Below, piece after piece: positions 1 through 38,297 of a stretch of DNA of 64,000 bases; the first letter of the stretch is position 1, and each line of letters begins with the position of its first letter. The stretch lies in NCBI GenBank assembly GCA_963693365.1, contig CAVNZM010000010.1:8742001-8806000 (forward strand). Direction: 5' to 3'. The notes beneath the pieces are model-generated. The model ran no database searches, was not told the origin of the DNA, and saw only the letters and a list, made by a program, of their open reading frames with translations. Source of the DNA: Amoebidium appalachense (Eukaryota; Ichthyosporea). The translations under genes were made by a program, and so were the position numbers.

Positions 1-16006
<16,006 letters not shown>

Positions 16007-18154
16007 CCAGGGTAACTTGGCCTCGGATACAAGCTGAAGGTTTTCTCCTTAGGAAACTTAATCTCGCTCTCGTGTTTTGTATGCGCTGTGTGCACCTTTT
16101 TTTTTTTTTTTTTTTTTTTTTGCCCTCCTGTGGAAAGGGGGAGGTGTTAATATTAGCAAAGGGCTCCCGGGCACACAACACACACTGAAAAACATCGAAT
16201 GATATACACACATGCCCTATCCCCAGTTGCGCTGATTTCATTAGCTTAATGTGCAGTATCTTGTATACGCTATCGATGATTCCTGTGGTCGTTTTCAGTT
16301 CCATAATTTGCGTATTTTTCTTGGGTCACCATCCCGGTGTAGTGGGTTTTCAGAAGAAGAAATGATATGGCTCATAGGAGCATAACGGCAGCAGGGGGGG
16401 GGGGGGGGGGGGGGGGGGAGGGGAACACCCATGTATGTGTTTTTTGTCAATACGTGAAAACCCTAACGTTTGCCGGCTGTAGTGATTCATAACACAACAT
16501 GTTATGGTGCTGAAGGCAACGTCGTAATAGCTTGCACACACGGTTACTTTTGAGTGTGTGTTGGATATTCGGGCTCGTCAGAGCCTAAAATACAATTGTG
16601 TGTATGTACTGCACTGCCAATGAACATAATACGAGTAAAGTCGTCGGGAGATTATTGCGAAGAGGTCGTAGTTTTCGAGGAGCTCACTGATGCCATGTCG
16701 TTTCAATATTAAACAATGTGTTCTTAATTTTTTCCAACAAACGGCTGGTTGTTGTTGCTGCTGCTGTTGCTGAACACGACAAAACAGGAGTATTTACCAC
16801 GGACACCTCAACTTTGCAACAATGCTGTAGACGGGTCAGAAGAAGAAAGGCTCTTGTACTGATGTGAGCCAGCGTTACTTTTATAGGCACCACCTGTTTC
16901 AACTGCACTCGTAAATGCATCGCATTCTGTGTGCCGACATCACAGATTTGAGGCTTGCCGTTTGCTCCGTGCTTCACGCCCACGGCCGTGGCCATACACG
17001 CCACGGAGAAGCCCTCATGCATGTGCCTACTCTTTTGAAAAGTCTCGTGAGCCGTAGATCTTAAAGTCCATTGACAGCACGTTTGCCCATCTAGATCTTG
17101 ATGATGTCAGTCGATGTATTTGTAAAAATGGCACAACGGAGAGCAGAGTGTAAGGAAATATGAGAAAATAGCTAGATCACGGCATGCAGAAGGTACACAT
17201 TTCAACACTGGAGAGCGGTATACGACATCAATTCCCCATGCAAATGAGAATGCACATGACACCGATGCGTGTGTCAATAATTAGCCAACTCAACATTCAT
17301 TCGTTACGCGGTACCATCTTGCGGGTAACCCAACTCTTCAAGGATTTAAGGTGTGCATGAACTCTGCATACCCCTTTATTTCCGAGCCTCCCGTCATCAC
17401 CTGTCAACGAAGGAACTTGGCTCAATAGGTTGTGCTGGTGAGTAATTCTTGCTTGAACCAACTTCACTCAATCGCCAACAAGGCAAAAAACATGAACCTG
17501 CTGGCGCTTTCAACTATATGACATGAATCCTTTCACAGGCACCCCAGCTACAGCGGAACACCAGAGCACCCACTGCGTCTCCCCTACCGGCACAATATGT
17601 TTGTTTACCTAATGACCTATGTACTTGCACGCACCTAGGGATGGAGCGGGCATTTGTGTGCGTGGAGATCAAATAACTGCACAAATGGCTGGAGCGGAAG
17701 CATGCCTGCATGACCTGGCTCACTTACAAAGCTTTAAGACCCTTTTCAAAGTAAGTTTAAGTCAACTGCTGTTTCTATTTCTTATCGACCAATCACAAAA
17801 TTACGTTATGACGGGTCCAGTGCTCGCGATGTGCTGTTGTCATTAGCCCCAGGCTCGTTGAGGAATCTGCCTGCCGGCGAACGGCTTTGCACGGCCCGTT
17901 GCTACAGGAGAGAGAGAGCTCAGCACACGAACGAAAAAAAACGAGAAATAAGCGATTTGTATGTTGTTACTTTGGGATAGGGGTAGGTAGAAGGGTAGAA
18001 CCACTGTTTTTTTAAACCCTACGCTTGTGTTATACACACATGGCTCACCTCCATTACACGTAGACACTTTTGTCCGGGGGTTTCAGCACTTTTTTGTAGT
18101 CAAATAGAGTTGGTGGGGAGGGTGGTGTTAGTGCCCATTAGGTGGGTGTCAATC
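16007..18154. other. Intergenic region POLG - PP2A B56
   Basis: About 2.1 kb of mostly unique, AT-richer sequence with one T run (16098-16121) and one G run (16395-16418). A 112-codon open frame on the minus strand (17022-16684, beginning MHEGFSVACM) is not recognised. The segment before 18155 should contain the B56 promoter and 5' UTR; no TATA box stands out. Confidence 0.6.
16684..17022 (-). CDS. Unrecognised 112-codon open frame
   Basis: Minus-strand frame starting ATG at 17022 and ending near 16684. It is mixed-composition, unlike the repeat frames elsewhere, and includes GVKHGANGKPQ and ICDVGTQNAMHL, then a Thr/Ala-rich tail encoded partly by a GTT/GCT repeat. I do not recognise a family. 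It could be a small gene, an exon or chance. Confidence 0.15.
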   Translation of the reverse strand: MHEGFSVACMATAVGVKHGANGKPQICDVGTQNAMHLRVQLKQVVPIKVTLAHISTRAFLLLTRLQHCCKVEVSVVNTPVLSCSATAAATTTSRLLEKIKNTLFNIETTWHQ

Positions 18155-19882
18155 ATGAAGGCCTTTGGGCTTAAAATAGGGGGGAATAGGAAGAACGTAG
18201 ACGGGAAGAAAGAGAAGGAAGAGAAAGATAAGTCCAAGGACAAGAAAGACAAGAGCAAGGACAAGAAAGATAAGGACAAGGATAAAACCAAGAATGACAA
18301 AGACAAGCGCGACTCGGGCGGGTCTGGGTCCGTCCCCCCACCCGACCTTGCCTTGGGCTCCTCCCCCAAGCCGAGCGAGCCACCAAAGGCCGGGGCACCC
18401 AGCACGCCCACAAAACTAAAGGGCGGGGTGGGGTTGTCCGACCTGCCCCTTGCAAAGCCTCAGCGCAGACAGAATTCGTCTCACTTCCGGGGTCAGCAGA
18501 AGGCGGAGATACAGAAACTGCCGGCGTTCAAAGACGTATCGGCGAACGAACGGCAGGATCTTTTTGTGCGCAAACTGCGCGAATGTTGTCTGTGCTTCGA
18601 CTTCTCGGACGCGCTGCAAGACCTGCGTGGCAAGGAGATCAAACGTGCCATGCTAAACGAGCTCGTCGAGTACATCACCAACAACAGGGGGGTCATCACC
18701 GAGGCCATATACGCCGAGGCGGTAAACATGTTCGCCACGAACGTCTTCCGAACGCTGCCGCCGACACAAAACCCGTCGGGGGCCGAATTCGACCCGGAGG
18801 AGGACGAGCCAGCGCTGGAGGCGGCGTGGCCACACCTACAGATAGTCTACGAGTTTTTCTTGCGGTTTCTCGAGTCTGCGGATTTCCAACCAAACACGGC
18901 AAAGAAATTCATCGACCAGAACTTCGTGCTACAGCTGCTGGATCTTTTCGACTCGGAGGACCCACGGGAGCGCGATTTTTTGAAAACGACCCTCCATCGG
19001 ATATACGGCAAGTTCCTCACGTTGCGAGCGTTTGTGCGCAAGAGCATCAACAACATATTCTACCAGTTCATTTACGAGACGGAGCACCACAACGGCGTCG
19101 CGGAGCTACTCGAAATTCTCGGGTCGATTATTAACGGCTTTGCCATCCCGCTCAAGGACGAGCACAAGACGTTCCTCATTCGGGTACTCATCCCCCTCCA
19201 CAAGGTGAAGACGCTCACCATGTACCACCCCCAGCTGGCATACTGTGTGGTGCAATTCCTCGAAAAAGACCCGGCGCTTACCGAGCCGGTGATCCTGGGC
19301 CTGTTGAAATACTGGCCCAAAACAAACAGCCCGAAGGAGGTCATGTTTTTGAACGAAATCGAAGAGATACTCGACGTTATCGAACCGTCCGAGTTCCAGA
19401 AGGTCATGGTGCCGCTGTTCACGCAGCTCTCCAAGTGCGTGTCCTCCTCACACTTTCAAATCGCCGAACGCGCACTCTATTACTGGAACAACGAATACAT
19501 CATCAGTCTCATCAGCGAAAACGCAAACGTCATCCTTCCGCTCATGTTCTCGTCGCTCTACCGCAACAGCAAGTCGCATTGGAACCGCACGATTCACGGG
19601 CTCGTATACAACGCGCTTAAACTTTTCATGGACACCAATCCGGTGTTGTTTGAGGAGTGCACACAGAAGTACAAGCAGGAGGTCGAGTTGGAAGCGGCGG
19701 CGGCAGAGGAGAGACAGGCGCAGTGGGCGCAGCTGGAGGAGATGGCCTCGGCCAGTGCTCTGTATGTAGATATGGTCACTGCACGCACAGAGAGGGAGAA
19801 GGGACGGGTGGCTGTGGGGGTGCAGGCTATGCTCGATGGAAGACTCATGCCGACGGGCGATGGGGCGGTCGATGCACCGTAG
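18155..19882 (+). CDS. PP2A regulatory subunit B56 (B')
   Basis: Regulatory subunit that targets protein phosphatase 2A through a HEAT-like solenoid reading LxxIxE motifs. The frame is one uninterrupted exon of 575 codons. The ATG at 18155 is chosen because it begins the Lys/Asp-rich leader ([10 protein letters not shown], then [10 protein letters not shown] repeats, about residues 1-65). A Pro-rich linker and the conserved core follow. Family blocks are clear: [83 protein letters not shown] and [20 protein letters not shown]. The HRxY...R peptide-pocket residues are present. The tail is Ala/Glu-rich and ends DGAVDAP. All well-modelled neighbours have 6 or more introns while this gene has none, so a retrocopy is possible. 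The paralogue cannot be assigned. Confidence 0.96.
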   Translation: MKAFGLKIGGNRKNVDGKKEKEEKDKSKDKKDKSKDKKDKDKDKTKNDKDKRDSGGSGSVPPPDLALGSSPKPSEPPKAGAPSTPTKLKGGVGLSDLPLAKPQRRQNSSHFRGQQKAEIQKLPAFKDVSANERQDLFVRKLRECCLCFDFSDALQDLRGKEIKRAMLNELVEYITNNRGVITEAIYAEAVNMFATNVFRTLPPTQNPSGAEFDPEEDEPALEAAWPHLQIVYEFFLRFLESADFQPNTAKKFIDQNFVLQLLDLFDSEDPRERDFLKTTLHRIYGKFLTLRAFVRKSINNIFYQFIYETEHHNGVAELLEILGSIINGFAIPLKDEHKTFLIRVLIPLHKVKTLTMYHPQLAYCVVQFLEKDPALTEPVILGLLKYWPKTNSPKEVMFLNEIEEILDVIEPSEFQKVMVPLFTQLSKCVSSSHFQIAERALYYWNNEYIISLISENANVILPLMFSSLYRNSKSHWNRTIHGLVYNALKLFMDTNPVLFEECTQKYKQEVELEAAAAEERQAQWAQLEEMASASALYVDMVTARTEREKGRVAVGVQAMLDGRLMPTGDGAVDAP

Positions 19883-20219
19883 GTGGAGGATGTGATGCGT
19901 AGGGGGTCACACAGACATGGACATTTATTCATTAATGCACGTACATGAACACTACATAAACACACGGGTACACGCGCACAATTGGTATATGTTTGGGCTA
20001 TCACATACACAGAGTGCAAGGGGTTAAGTAGTAAGTAGTGGCCATATGGCCATATGTGTTGGTGTTTTTGAATCATGGCCCAAACAATCTCTTTTGGGCC
20101 TTCCGAGTCTGTATCTGCCGATGCTGTGTTCCGGACATATGGCATATCTATGTTTTTATGTATTGAATAATGGTGGGGTGGGAGGTGAAAGTGAAATGTT
20201 GTGGGTGGGTGGGGCGGAA

Positions 20220-20261
<42 letters not shown>

Positions 20262-20409
20262 GTTTCCTTTGCAGGTCAAGTGGAACTAGCACTTTCTTTT
20301 TGGGTTTCAGAGCTACAACTTTTACTGACTGTGTATCTGGTACCGGCGTTTTATTTGCTTGCATTGGTCCGTGTGCACCGTGCACGTCTACGGAAATAGG
20401 TGTATCAAT

Positions 20410-20481
20410 CCATGTTCGAAATTCGAAGTTTCACATGTAACTATTTGGGTTCGAGATATTATGTATCGTGTTCGAACATGG
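20410..20481. repeat. 11-bp inverted repeat with GTTCGA motifs
   Basis: CCATGTTCGAA at 20410-20420 is the exact reverse complement of TTCGAACATGG at 20471-20481. A further TTCGAA and a GTTCGA lie between the arms. Function unknown. Confidence 0.6.
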
Positions 20482-20736
20482 GTTTTGTGTGTGCTTTTAT
20501 TGTTTTTATTATTTGAGCAACTAGGGGAAAGGGGTGGCTGGCCCACAGTCAAACCATACAGAGCTATTGTCAGGGACCATGTCGCCCACCTGCCGCCCGT
20601 AACACACACACACACACACACACATGCAAGCTTATGCTCTGTGCCTGTTACTGTGTGCATGTGCGCTGCACGTCAACCCGCAATGATTTGCTCTTGGAAC
20701 CGTCCCAGCCCCCTCTCCCGTCTCCCCTCCGAGCTC

Positions 20737-20773
<37 letters not shown>

Positions 20774-20989
20774 TTCCCACCACCACCACCACCACCACCA
20801 CCACCACACCACACACAAGCACCACAAACGATGATTTCGAATCTGGCTGTCTCTCGTGCATACGTTTTAATCTGACTCCTGTGTGTGTATAGCCTTCCCT
20901 CAGTGCAATCTCAACATCTAAATCCCCTCCCCCCCACTCCCCCCCCCCCCCCCCCTCCCCCCCCCCCCCCCCCCCCCCCCCGCCCCATA

Positions 20990-21178
20990 TACGTGGGCTA
21001 AGGGGTCGAAACTCAGACGCAATTGATGACTTGGGCCCTCCCTGAGGATGGGCTCTGCTTATGACGCATACTGTGCGCATGGCTGATGCTGCATACTTGA
21101 ATGTTTGCCTTTGCATGTGTCCTGCATCATGCTTCTCATCGTCTATGCGTACTTCGTACTGTGTTCCGCATTCAAACC
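20990..21178 (+). repeat. Dispersed repeat copy (diverged)
   Basis: Shares GGTCGAAACTC, TGGGCCC-CCCTGAGGATG and GGGCTCTGCTTAT with 22606-22690, and ends TTCCGCATTCAAA plus poly(C), as do the other copies. Poly(T) follows the C run. Confidence 0.7.
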
Positions 21179-21187
21179 CCCCCCCCC

Positions 21188-21232
<45 letters not shown>

Positions 21233-21347
21233 CCCTTCTCCTCCCCCCCCCCCCCCCCCCCCCCCCCCTTCCCCTCCTACCTTCTTTTCTCCCCCCCTTC
21301 CCCCCCCCCCCCCCCCCCCTGGCCAAACCCTGTATACACTCTTCTCA

Positions 21348-21680
21348 TCAGCAGGTCTCTAACCCACTCTGCAGAACGTTTTACGCATTTCTCCCCTCGG
21401 AGAACTTGGTCGTTGGTGCGTTTTTGTCTGACATCTAACGACTCTGCAGGGTCCCCTGAGACTACTGACACTCTAACATTCCCTCCCCTCTCTTACTTCC
21501 CCCCCCCCCCCCCCTCCCCCTTTCCCTCCTCCTTCCCCTCCCATTTTCTCTGCACACCCAACAGGTCTTAACCAGATCTGCACATCGTTAGTCACAATCT
21601 TCTCACATATATGAGAGAATGATCGTATTGGTACGATTTGTCTAATATCTGACGATTCTGCAGCATCCCTAAGACCCCCC
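21348..21680 (+). repeat. Pair of ~110-bp related segments
   Basis: Segments 21348-21460 and 21565-21680 share an ordered series of motifs: AGGTCT..AACC, CTGCA, CGTTGGT/ATTGGTACG, GTCTGACATCTAACGACT versus GTCTAATATCTGACGATT, and CTGCAG..TCCC. Both lead into a C-rich tract. Confidence 0.6.
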
Positions 21681-21700
21681 CCTCCCCCTCCCCCCCCTCC

Positions 21701-21732
<32 letters not shown>

Positions 21733-21744
21733 ACCTTCTCTCTC

Positions 21745-21807
<63 letters not shown>

Positions 21808-21812
21808 TTCCT

Positions 21813-21859
<47 letters not shown>

Positions 21860-21920
21860 GCGCCTGTTGTTTTGCTTGTCATTTGTTGTTCTGGTTGATT
21901 ACCTGTAATCTTCGCTTATT

Positions 21921-21957
<37 letters not shown>

Positions 21958-22605
21958 TGTGCGGGGTTGCACATACCGGTGTCTACTTTTCTTCTTACTG
22001 TTTTTCTCTCCACACACTTCATCTGTCCACTTCTGCATACCCCCTTTCATAGCTATAGACACACCTCACACATTGCGTTACGCGCACGCATGCACACACC
22101 GCTCTGTTGGCGACAGCTCCCTTGGAACCCATGCGGCATGTTACCCGCCGGCGTAACATAACTCGGACTATCGGTTTGGCTTTTTTCAAGCCCAAAGCAA
22201 TGGGTGATACCATATTTCCGGCTGACATCCGGGGGCATAGCTTTCCGTTCGAAGACGATAAAGTTCCGCCCTAGTAAGCGTGTTACTACCCTGCGGCGTG
22301 GGTCAAATCTCATATTTTCCCCTCTGATTACGAATTCTGTGGCCTTCGGGACTTAATTCTTTTCAGCTGGTGTAGTATGTTAGCCAGGGAAGTATCGACT
22401 TAGGTATCGACGGGGGAGCTTCCTAGAAGCCCCGTCTCCTGAGTTCCTATCTATATTTTTCTTGCTTCTGCTTACTGCTGCAACTTTAACCCCCGGCCTT
22501 TCCCACTGCCCTTGCCTGCATAAGCAACCCTGCTCGTCTCTGATCAAGACGGGTGACCTACTCATGTTCAAGTGAAACAGTATCTGAGTTGGGTTTCGTT
22601 AACGA

Positions 22606-22767
22606 GGGGAATAGGTCGAAACTCGGGTACTGTGGATGACGTGGGCCCCCCCTGAGGATGGGCTCTGCTTATTATGCATACTCTTTATGTATGGCTTGCA
22701 TTCTGCATCGTGTTATCCGTTTGTTCTTGTGTACTTCGTACTTTTTGACGCATTCAAAACCCCCCCC
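22606..22767 (+). repeat. Dispersed repeat copy (fullest)
   Basis: Begins near AGGTCGAAACTCGGG, contains GGATGGGCTCTGCTTATTAT and CTGCATTCTGCATCGTG, and ends TTTTTGACGCATTCAAAA plus a C run. The last 75 bp are nearly identical to 896-968. Confidence 0.75.
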
Positions 22768-22802
22768 GCCCCAGCCCGCCACATCCCCTGGTTTAAGCAC
22801 CA

Positions 22803-22872
<70 letters not shown>

Positions 22873-23125
22873 GCACACATGTATGCACACACGAATACGT
22901 GCTCGACACGGCCACGCGCACACCAAAGCATACCCCCCCACCCACCCCCCTCCCATCCCGTTTTGTGGTTTGTGGGGATCCGACAGCCAATCGCGATGGG
23001 ACACGACCATGGAATCACACCTTCTCTGGATAGGTTATCCATCAAAACCCAATCAAAACAGTGCATTTTAGCCAGAGATGTGGCGGGATGAACAGGCTGC
23101 TCCAAGCCCCCCCACCCCCTCCCCC

Positions 23126-23167
<42 letters not shown>

Positions 23168-24949
23168 ACACACCTCACCGCTGAGTAAGTGGACCACTGC
23201 CCTGTGTGCACAGAGCACAGGGTGGGTGCAGTGACCCTCATGATGTTTGTCAAGTCAGAGGTATGTTGTGCAATTGTTTTGCGCAAACACCTTGCATATA
23301 TACTGGGGGTTTACGCTGTTTACTCGAGGCAAAGAGAGACCAGTCTTAGGTATGGGGGGTTTTTGCTCGGAATATCCCCTCAGCTGTATATCATGATCAC
23401 GTACATAGATGTCGGGTGTATTGTGGTTGCGAGCCCGCTGACTATAGTGCCAGTGCTGTGAGCTGATTGGTTCACACTGTGCCCTCCAATCATTTCGGAC
23501 CACACATGCAGCTAGGCCGATCACATCATGCCTGGTCACGTGTGTTTTCATGGTCCCATGTGCACAGACCTATAAATATCCTCCAATCAAAACATCCCAA
23601 CATCATGGCACCACAAACGCCATAAACCTACAACAGCCTTAGCTCTCTGAACCCCCCCGCCCCCCTCCCCCTGCCACCCCCCACCCCCCCCCCTTCCGGC
23701 GGGGTTCCCTACTTCCACCCATCCATTCTCCATCAATCTGCAGTTGCACTCGGAGAGCTCAGTGATCGATGGTGCACTATTATTGGGGTTATTCAATCAC
23801 AGGCGCATGCATAGGCCCCACTGGCGGCTGGGCCATGTGTCTACATCCTCAAGCCTACAGCATTTTCTCCCATTAGACTGGCAACCATATGCGGCTCAGG
23901 ATGACACATACTGCATATGGTGCGAGATATGTGGCTCATGCTGTGAGGGTGTGCTCCTATGTACATCATATGATGTGTGCGAATAGCTGTAGCCGCGAGG
24001 CAGCGGCCAATGAAGTGCAATGATTCTGGCCTGCACCATCATATTGCCGATGACCCTCCCTCCCCTCCCCCCCCCCCCCCCCCCTCCCCCCCCCCCTCCC
24101 CCCCCCCTATTCCCCTCTGGTCTCCCCACTTCCCTCCTTCCCTGCTACTTTCCCTCAACCCCCTCCCCCTCCCTCTACGTATTACCCCCTTCCTCCCCAC
24201 CTTCCCCTACATCAACCGTAAAGGCGCTGGCTTCGTTGAAAAGTTGGAGGCGGGGGAGCGGAAGGGGGGAAGGGGGGGGGGGGGGGGGTTGGTTGGTTAA
24301 CATACCACCGACTGGTACGTATACGTTCACATATGCATCATACATATATGCTCAGTTCTATTGTGTCTGGCCCAGCACATGCCTAGTTCAGACATATGCC
24401 GCTGGCAGTGTACATGTACACGCAGGTGTACCCACGGGCACCCTCCCTCATGCGGACACTGACTTGCACGGCCCAATGGTTGCAATGGTGTGTTTTGGCA
24501 CGGATGTGCTTATGACGACAGGAAAGCAGTAAACACAAGAAGGTCTCGGGACTATGCAACATTCCTACACTGAAATTACTTAGTCATACTCATATCATAG
24601 TAGTTCGAAATTTGATAGAAGGCGGCTGCCGGCCAATCAGATAAATCAAAGCAAGTGTGCAACTAACGACACACCACTGACCTCGCGCATTCATTAAAAA
24701 AAGCCAATCAAAACAGTTGCAAAAACAAGTTACTGTTTGTATCATAGTGGGCACACACGTGCATGCTACCAGTTTAAACACGACACCATTCATGCAAGCC
24801 TCGAAACTACCACTCACAACACACCATTCTTATCCATACATATCCCCCCCCCCCCCCCCCCCCCCCTCCCCCCTTGCCCCCCCCCCCTCCTGCAAGCACC
24901 AACATAGATCCTTGATGCCCATTGGCTCCCAGTCACGTGCAGCCAGTGC

Positions 24950-34898
<9,949 letters not shown>

Positions 34899-35077
34899 GG
34901 CTGCATGCACATGAGCTGCCTATGTGTGCGGCCCTGCCTGCCTCAAACACCCAGCCTCCCTGTATGTCGGGCACAGGCACACCGGAGCTGTGCAGTCTGA
35001 TCACATGCACGCACGTCCTTATGAAAGTATATAGCCTAGCCTACGAAGGAGTTCCTATGCCTGCGCAGAAGACACTG

Positions 35078-35135
35078 CCTTCAACACAACACCTTACTGA
35101 GAAGTTCCTTCAACACAACACCTCACTGAGCAGTG
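35078..35135 (+). repeat. 29-bp tandem duplication
   Basis: CCTTCAACACAACACCT(T/C)AC and following bases repeated at 35078 and 35107, about 180 bp upstream of the MOCS3 start codon. Confidence 0.85.
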
Positions 35136-36295
35136 AGAACACTCGTGCAGACGTCGGTGTAGCTGCGCGAGAAAAAAGCATTCCAGATCCACCAATCGCA
35201 TGCACAAATATCCTGACTGCGCGGGAAACGCTCCTCCGCAGGTCACAACAGACCTGAAGCCTGGCAAGGTGCCTGAAGCCTGGCAAGGTGCCTGCGAATA
35301 GCGCCCTACAGTGAGCTCCTACAGTGCAAGTGGTGACTGGAACTGCTGACAATGCCCCCGGCAGCATCGTTGTCTGGCCGGTTCTACAAAAACTTAGGTG
35401 CACGTGGCCTGTCAACTGCCGAGGTCGTTGCCAACTTTCCGTACGCGTGACGCAGCTTCGTGGTCTACTTCTTGGTCATTCGGATGCGTATTCAAGAGCT
35501 ATCAACAGAACAACGAGCCTACATATAGCTCATTTCATGTGACTGTGCGCAAAATTCAGTGACGGATAAGCAAACACCGTTAGCACATGTAACGGTCATC
35601 ATGCATGCTCGCGTGCATATGCATATGCATCATGCTCATGAATCCATATAGCATTGAAATGTGATACGTACACGTGCACTAATTCAATTTAAGTCCAGCT
35701 CACAATTGCCAGAATTCACACCCACGTCGTATGTAAACCCCATTGCGCATACCACGTGCAACAGTAAGTTGTCCGTGAAGTATAGTACGCAACGCCTTAA
35801 AGTCCGCAGCCTACTCAGTGCCTAGAAGATTGAGCCCCAAAACAAATCCTTCTCTTCCTGGCCAGGACCTATCACAGCCCTCCCTCTCCCCCCTTTCCTA
35901 AACAAAACGTTCGGTAATATCACTGCAAGGCGCTGCTGCTTCCCTACCCAACAGTGTTTTCACCGTGCAGTTGCGGGCTGGGGAGTGAGGAGGGGGCCGG
36001 GACCGACAGCCTCGCGGTCAACGCCGGCCTCTAGAGCACGGAAATCTCACGATGGGCGCCCCGTGGCTGTGGCGAATCCACCGTGTGCCCTCCTCGTTGC
36101 TCGTGAAATTTCATGCTTCTTAGGTAAGGTGACCGGTTGCAGCGGCTCCCCACAGGCTGCGCGGGCCTCAGGCGTTCGTGTGTGCATGGCGAAGTTTATT
36201 CTTTGGCTGGCGAAACTTGAGTCAATGACAAGGCATCACAAACACCGGACCACATAAAACATTATAAGCCACCATGCCATGGTTGCACATCACAC

Positions 36296-36622
36296 ATGCA
36301 TATGCATATGCATACTATAAAAATGGCGAGAAGGGAAATCCAGTGCCAAAGGGGCACACTCACAGGCACACTCACAGCAGACGCACGAGCACACACGCTC
36401 ACCCTTCCGTGCACACAATTTGACCACAAGCCGTTGTGGCACCTGCCACCTACTGAGATGGCTCCTTATTTTTCCTTACACATTCAGCGAACACTGGACT
36501 CTATCGAACCGTCGAGGCGCCGCGACAGAAAGCATGCACGCGGTCGCGAGAGTGTAAGGAAAAACCCGCCTGCAGCGAACGTAAAGTTCATCGCAGCGCG
36601 TGCACACCGTCAGTGCGTGTGA
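36296..36622 (+). CDS. Unrecognised ~100-codon open frame
   Basis: Plus-strand frame with an in-frame ATG shortly after an ACTATAAAAATGG sequence; the product begins MARREIQCQRG and is Arg-rich towards the end. No family is recognised and no splice partners were found. It may be chance or a short gene upstream of IDO. Confidence 0.12.
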   Translation: MHMHMHTIKMARREIQCQRGTLTGTLTADARAHTLTLPCTQFDHKPLWHLPPTEMAPYFSLHIQRTLDSIEPSRRRDRKHARGRESVRKNPPAANVKFIAARAHRQCV

Positions 36623-38297
36623 GTTGTGGCACTCTGTCAGTGACAAACTTGACGCAACAGTGAATGACATCGGACGCAGCAAAACGATTGGGTACGAATT
36701 TCGTTAACTTAGCACGACACATAGTCTTAACTGCTGACGTCATTTCCAGTGGCCAGGAGCTTGTGTACTTGAGTGACGACGAGCGAAAAGTATGAGATTT
36801 GTTAGTAGTAGGTACGCTTGAGCAGACTACCTACAACAACACATTCCAGGCTCACCCGTGATCGACCAGCCACAACAAGAGAAATTCGAATCTGCTCGTG
36901 GAAGGTTATCATCGAAGATTCAGCACGGTAGATGGATGCAAATCTAATGAACATTCAGAAAAGAGCGTTACACGAAGACTACGAAGACTACAACGCCCTA
37001 TTATTAGTAGTGAATAAATTCCCATTATAATTGTTGGGAGATCCGGTCACCGGAAAAGACGGTTTTTTTATTTGTTTTTTTTCCCGAACGATATTCGTGC
37101 GGGGGATCATGTGACTCGGCGAGCCACAGTGAATTCGAAATTGGAATAGATCTCAAGGGGCGAGAGTAGAACATGCTCTAAGTGTAACAAAACGGTGTCG
37201 TGTATATTTACGGTATAAATTACTGTTGGCCTCTGTATAGGCTATCAATATACATATGCTATTTGAGTCCTGCCAGCCTATGCCATCGATGCACCAACTA
37301 TGTTATGCCGGCCAAAGGCTAGCTCGCGGCGGCTCGCGCCTGCCAGGGCCCGGCGCAGCGGGCTCACGATTCCGAACGGGGTAAGTAGCCGCTAGATCGG
37401 CGCACCCCACAACAGCGCTATGGTAGTCAAATTTTACAGTACGTCTGCGGACACCGAGATCCACTCCTATTCCGAAAGCAACTCTATTTTAATACATTTA
37501 TGGTAGCATTTTTGCGTAAAAGGACTGCCCAAAAGCTAAAAAATTATGCCAGTAGCTCCGCAACATCAACTAACTTAGATATCCATGAGATTCTGATTAT
37601 TTTTCAATATGGCTGTATGGGGGGGCTAGAAAATTTGAGCGTCGGACATACGAATCGTATCTCGTTTAGGTCATCGGCGTGGTGCTTCCTGGCGATGCCA
37701 TATTGCCCGGCACTTTGCTCACCGTGCTCAGTTACGTTTTATTGCATTTAAAACACACGAGCATGCAGACGCTTATAATTGCTATATTATTGCTATATCG
37801 ATCTTGTATAGATAACTTATTCATACTGCATTTGCTCGCAACGTGAACATCTCAGTTCAAGTTATGTCGGCGAGGTGTGTGCTCGAATCAGCCGCGGGAC
37901 AGCGGACCATATTTATGTTCCCCTATTGGTCTACACGTTTGTGGACGATCTTAAACCAATCTAAATAAAGCACTAAAGATGACACTCTCTTGTGAGTGGC
38001 TGTTGATCACGCATTTCGGATGGGCGTGGCTGAAATGCAAGCGAGAATAATGGCCTTGGTCCAGTTGCGTAGCTGTTCGCATGCGGTGTGTTCTGCGGCA
38101 GCTGTGCAAGCCGGCTGTGATACTAAACTCACAAGGATCTTTGGTAGTAGTAAATGTTAGAGAGACAGGTGCAGACGAGAGAACGATAAGCACAACTGCC
38201 AGTTAGTTTGTGTTTTGTTGCTGCACAGTTTAAGTTAGTCACAAGTCGTTCCTTTCTCGCGTCGTTAGATCACAAGTGTGTGGCACAAAACGGAATA

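Larger units (their letters stand above)
19883..24949. other. Repeat-rich intergenic region (3' of B56 and 3' of MOCS3)
   Basis: Five kb between convergent genes. It holds G/C runs (20220-20260, 20740-20772, 20940-20981, 21177-21320, 21690-21732), poly(T) (21197-21232, 21818-21858), CT and CA repeats, two related 110-bp segments (21348-21460, 21565-21680), dispersed-repeat copies (20990-21178, 22606-22767), and unrecognised unique sequence at 22080-22600 and 23190-24540. No exon could be tied to a known family. Confidence 0.6.
34899..38297. other. Intergenic region between MOCS3 and IDO (divergent)
   Basis: About 3.4 kb of largely unique sequence with few simple repeats, containing both promoters. 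Visible items: a 29-bp tandem duplication (35078-35135), an 18-bp duplication (AGCCTGGCAAGGTGCCTG, about 35258-35293), TGCATATGCATATGCAT-type palindromic steps near 35620 and 36298, and an ACTATAAAAATGG sequence near 36312 that leads into an unrecognised frame of about 100 codons. No known gene was found. Confidence 0.6.

Noticed and set aside
20410-20490. tRNA gene suggested by GGGTTCGAGAT
   Set aside because: No acceptor stem, D-arm or anticodon arm could be laid out around the T-loop-like string.
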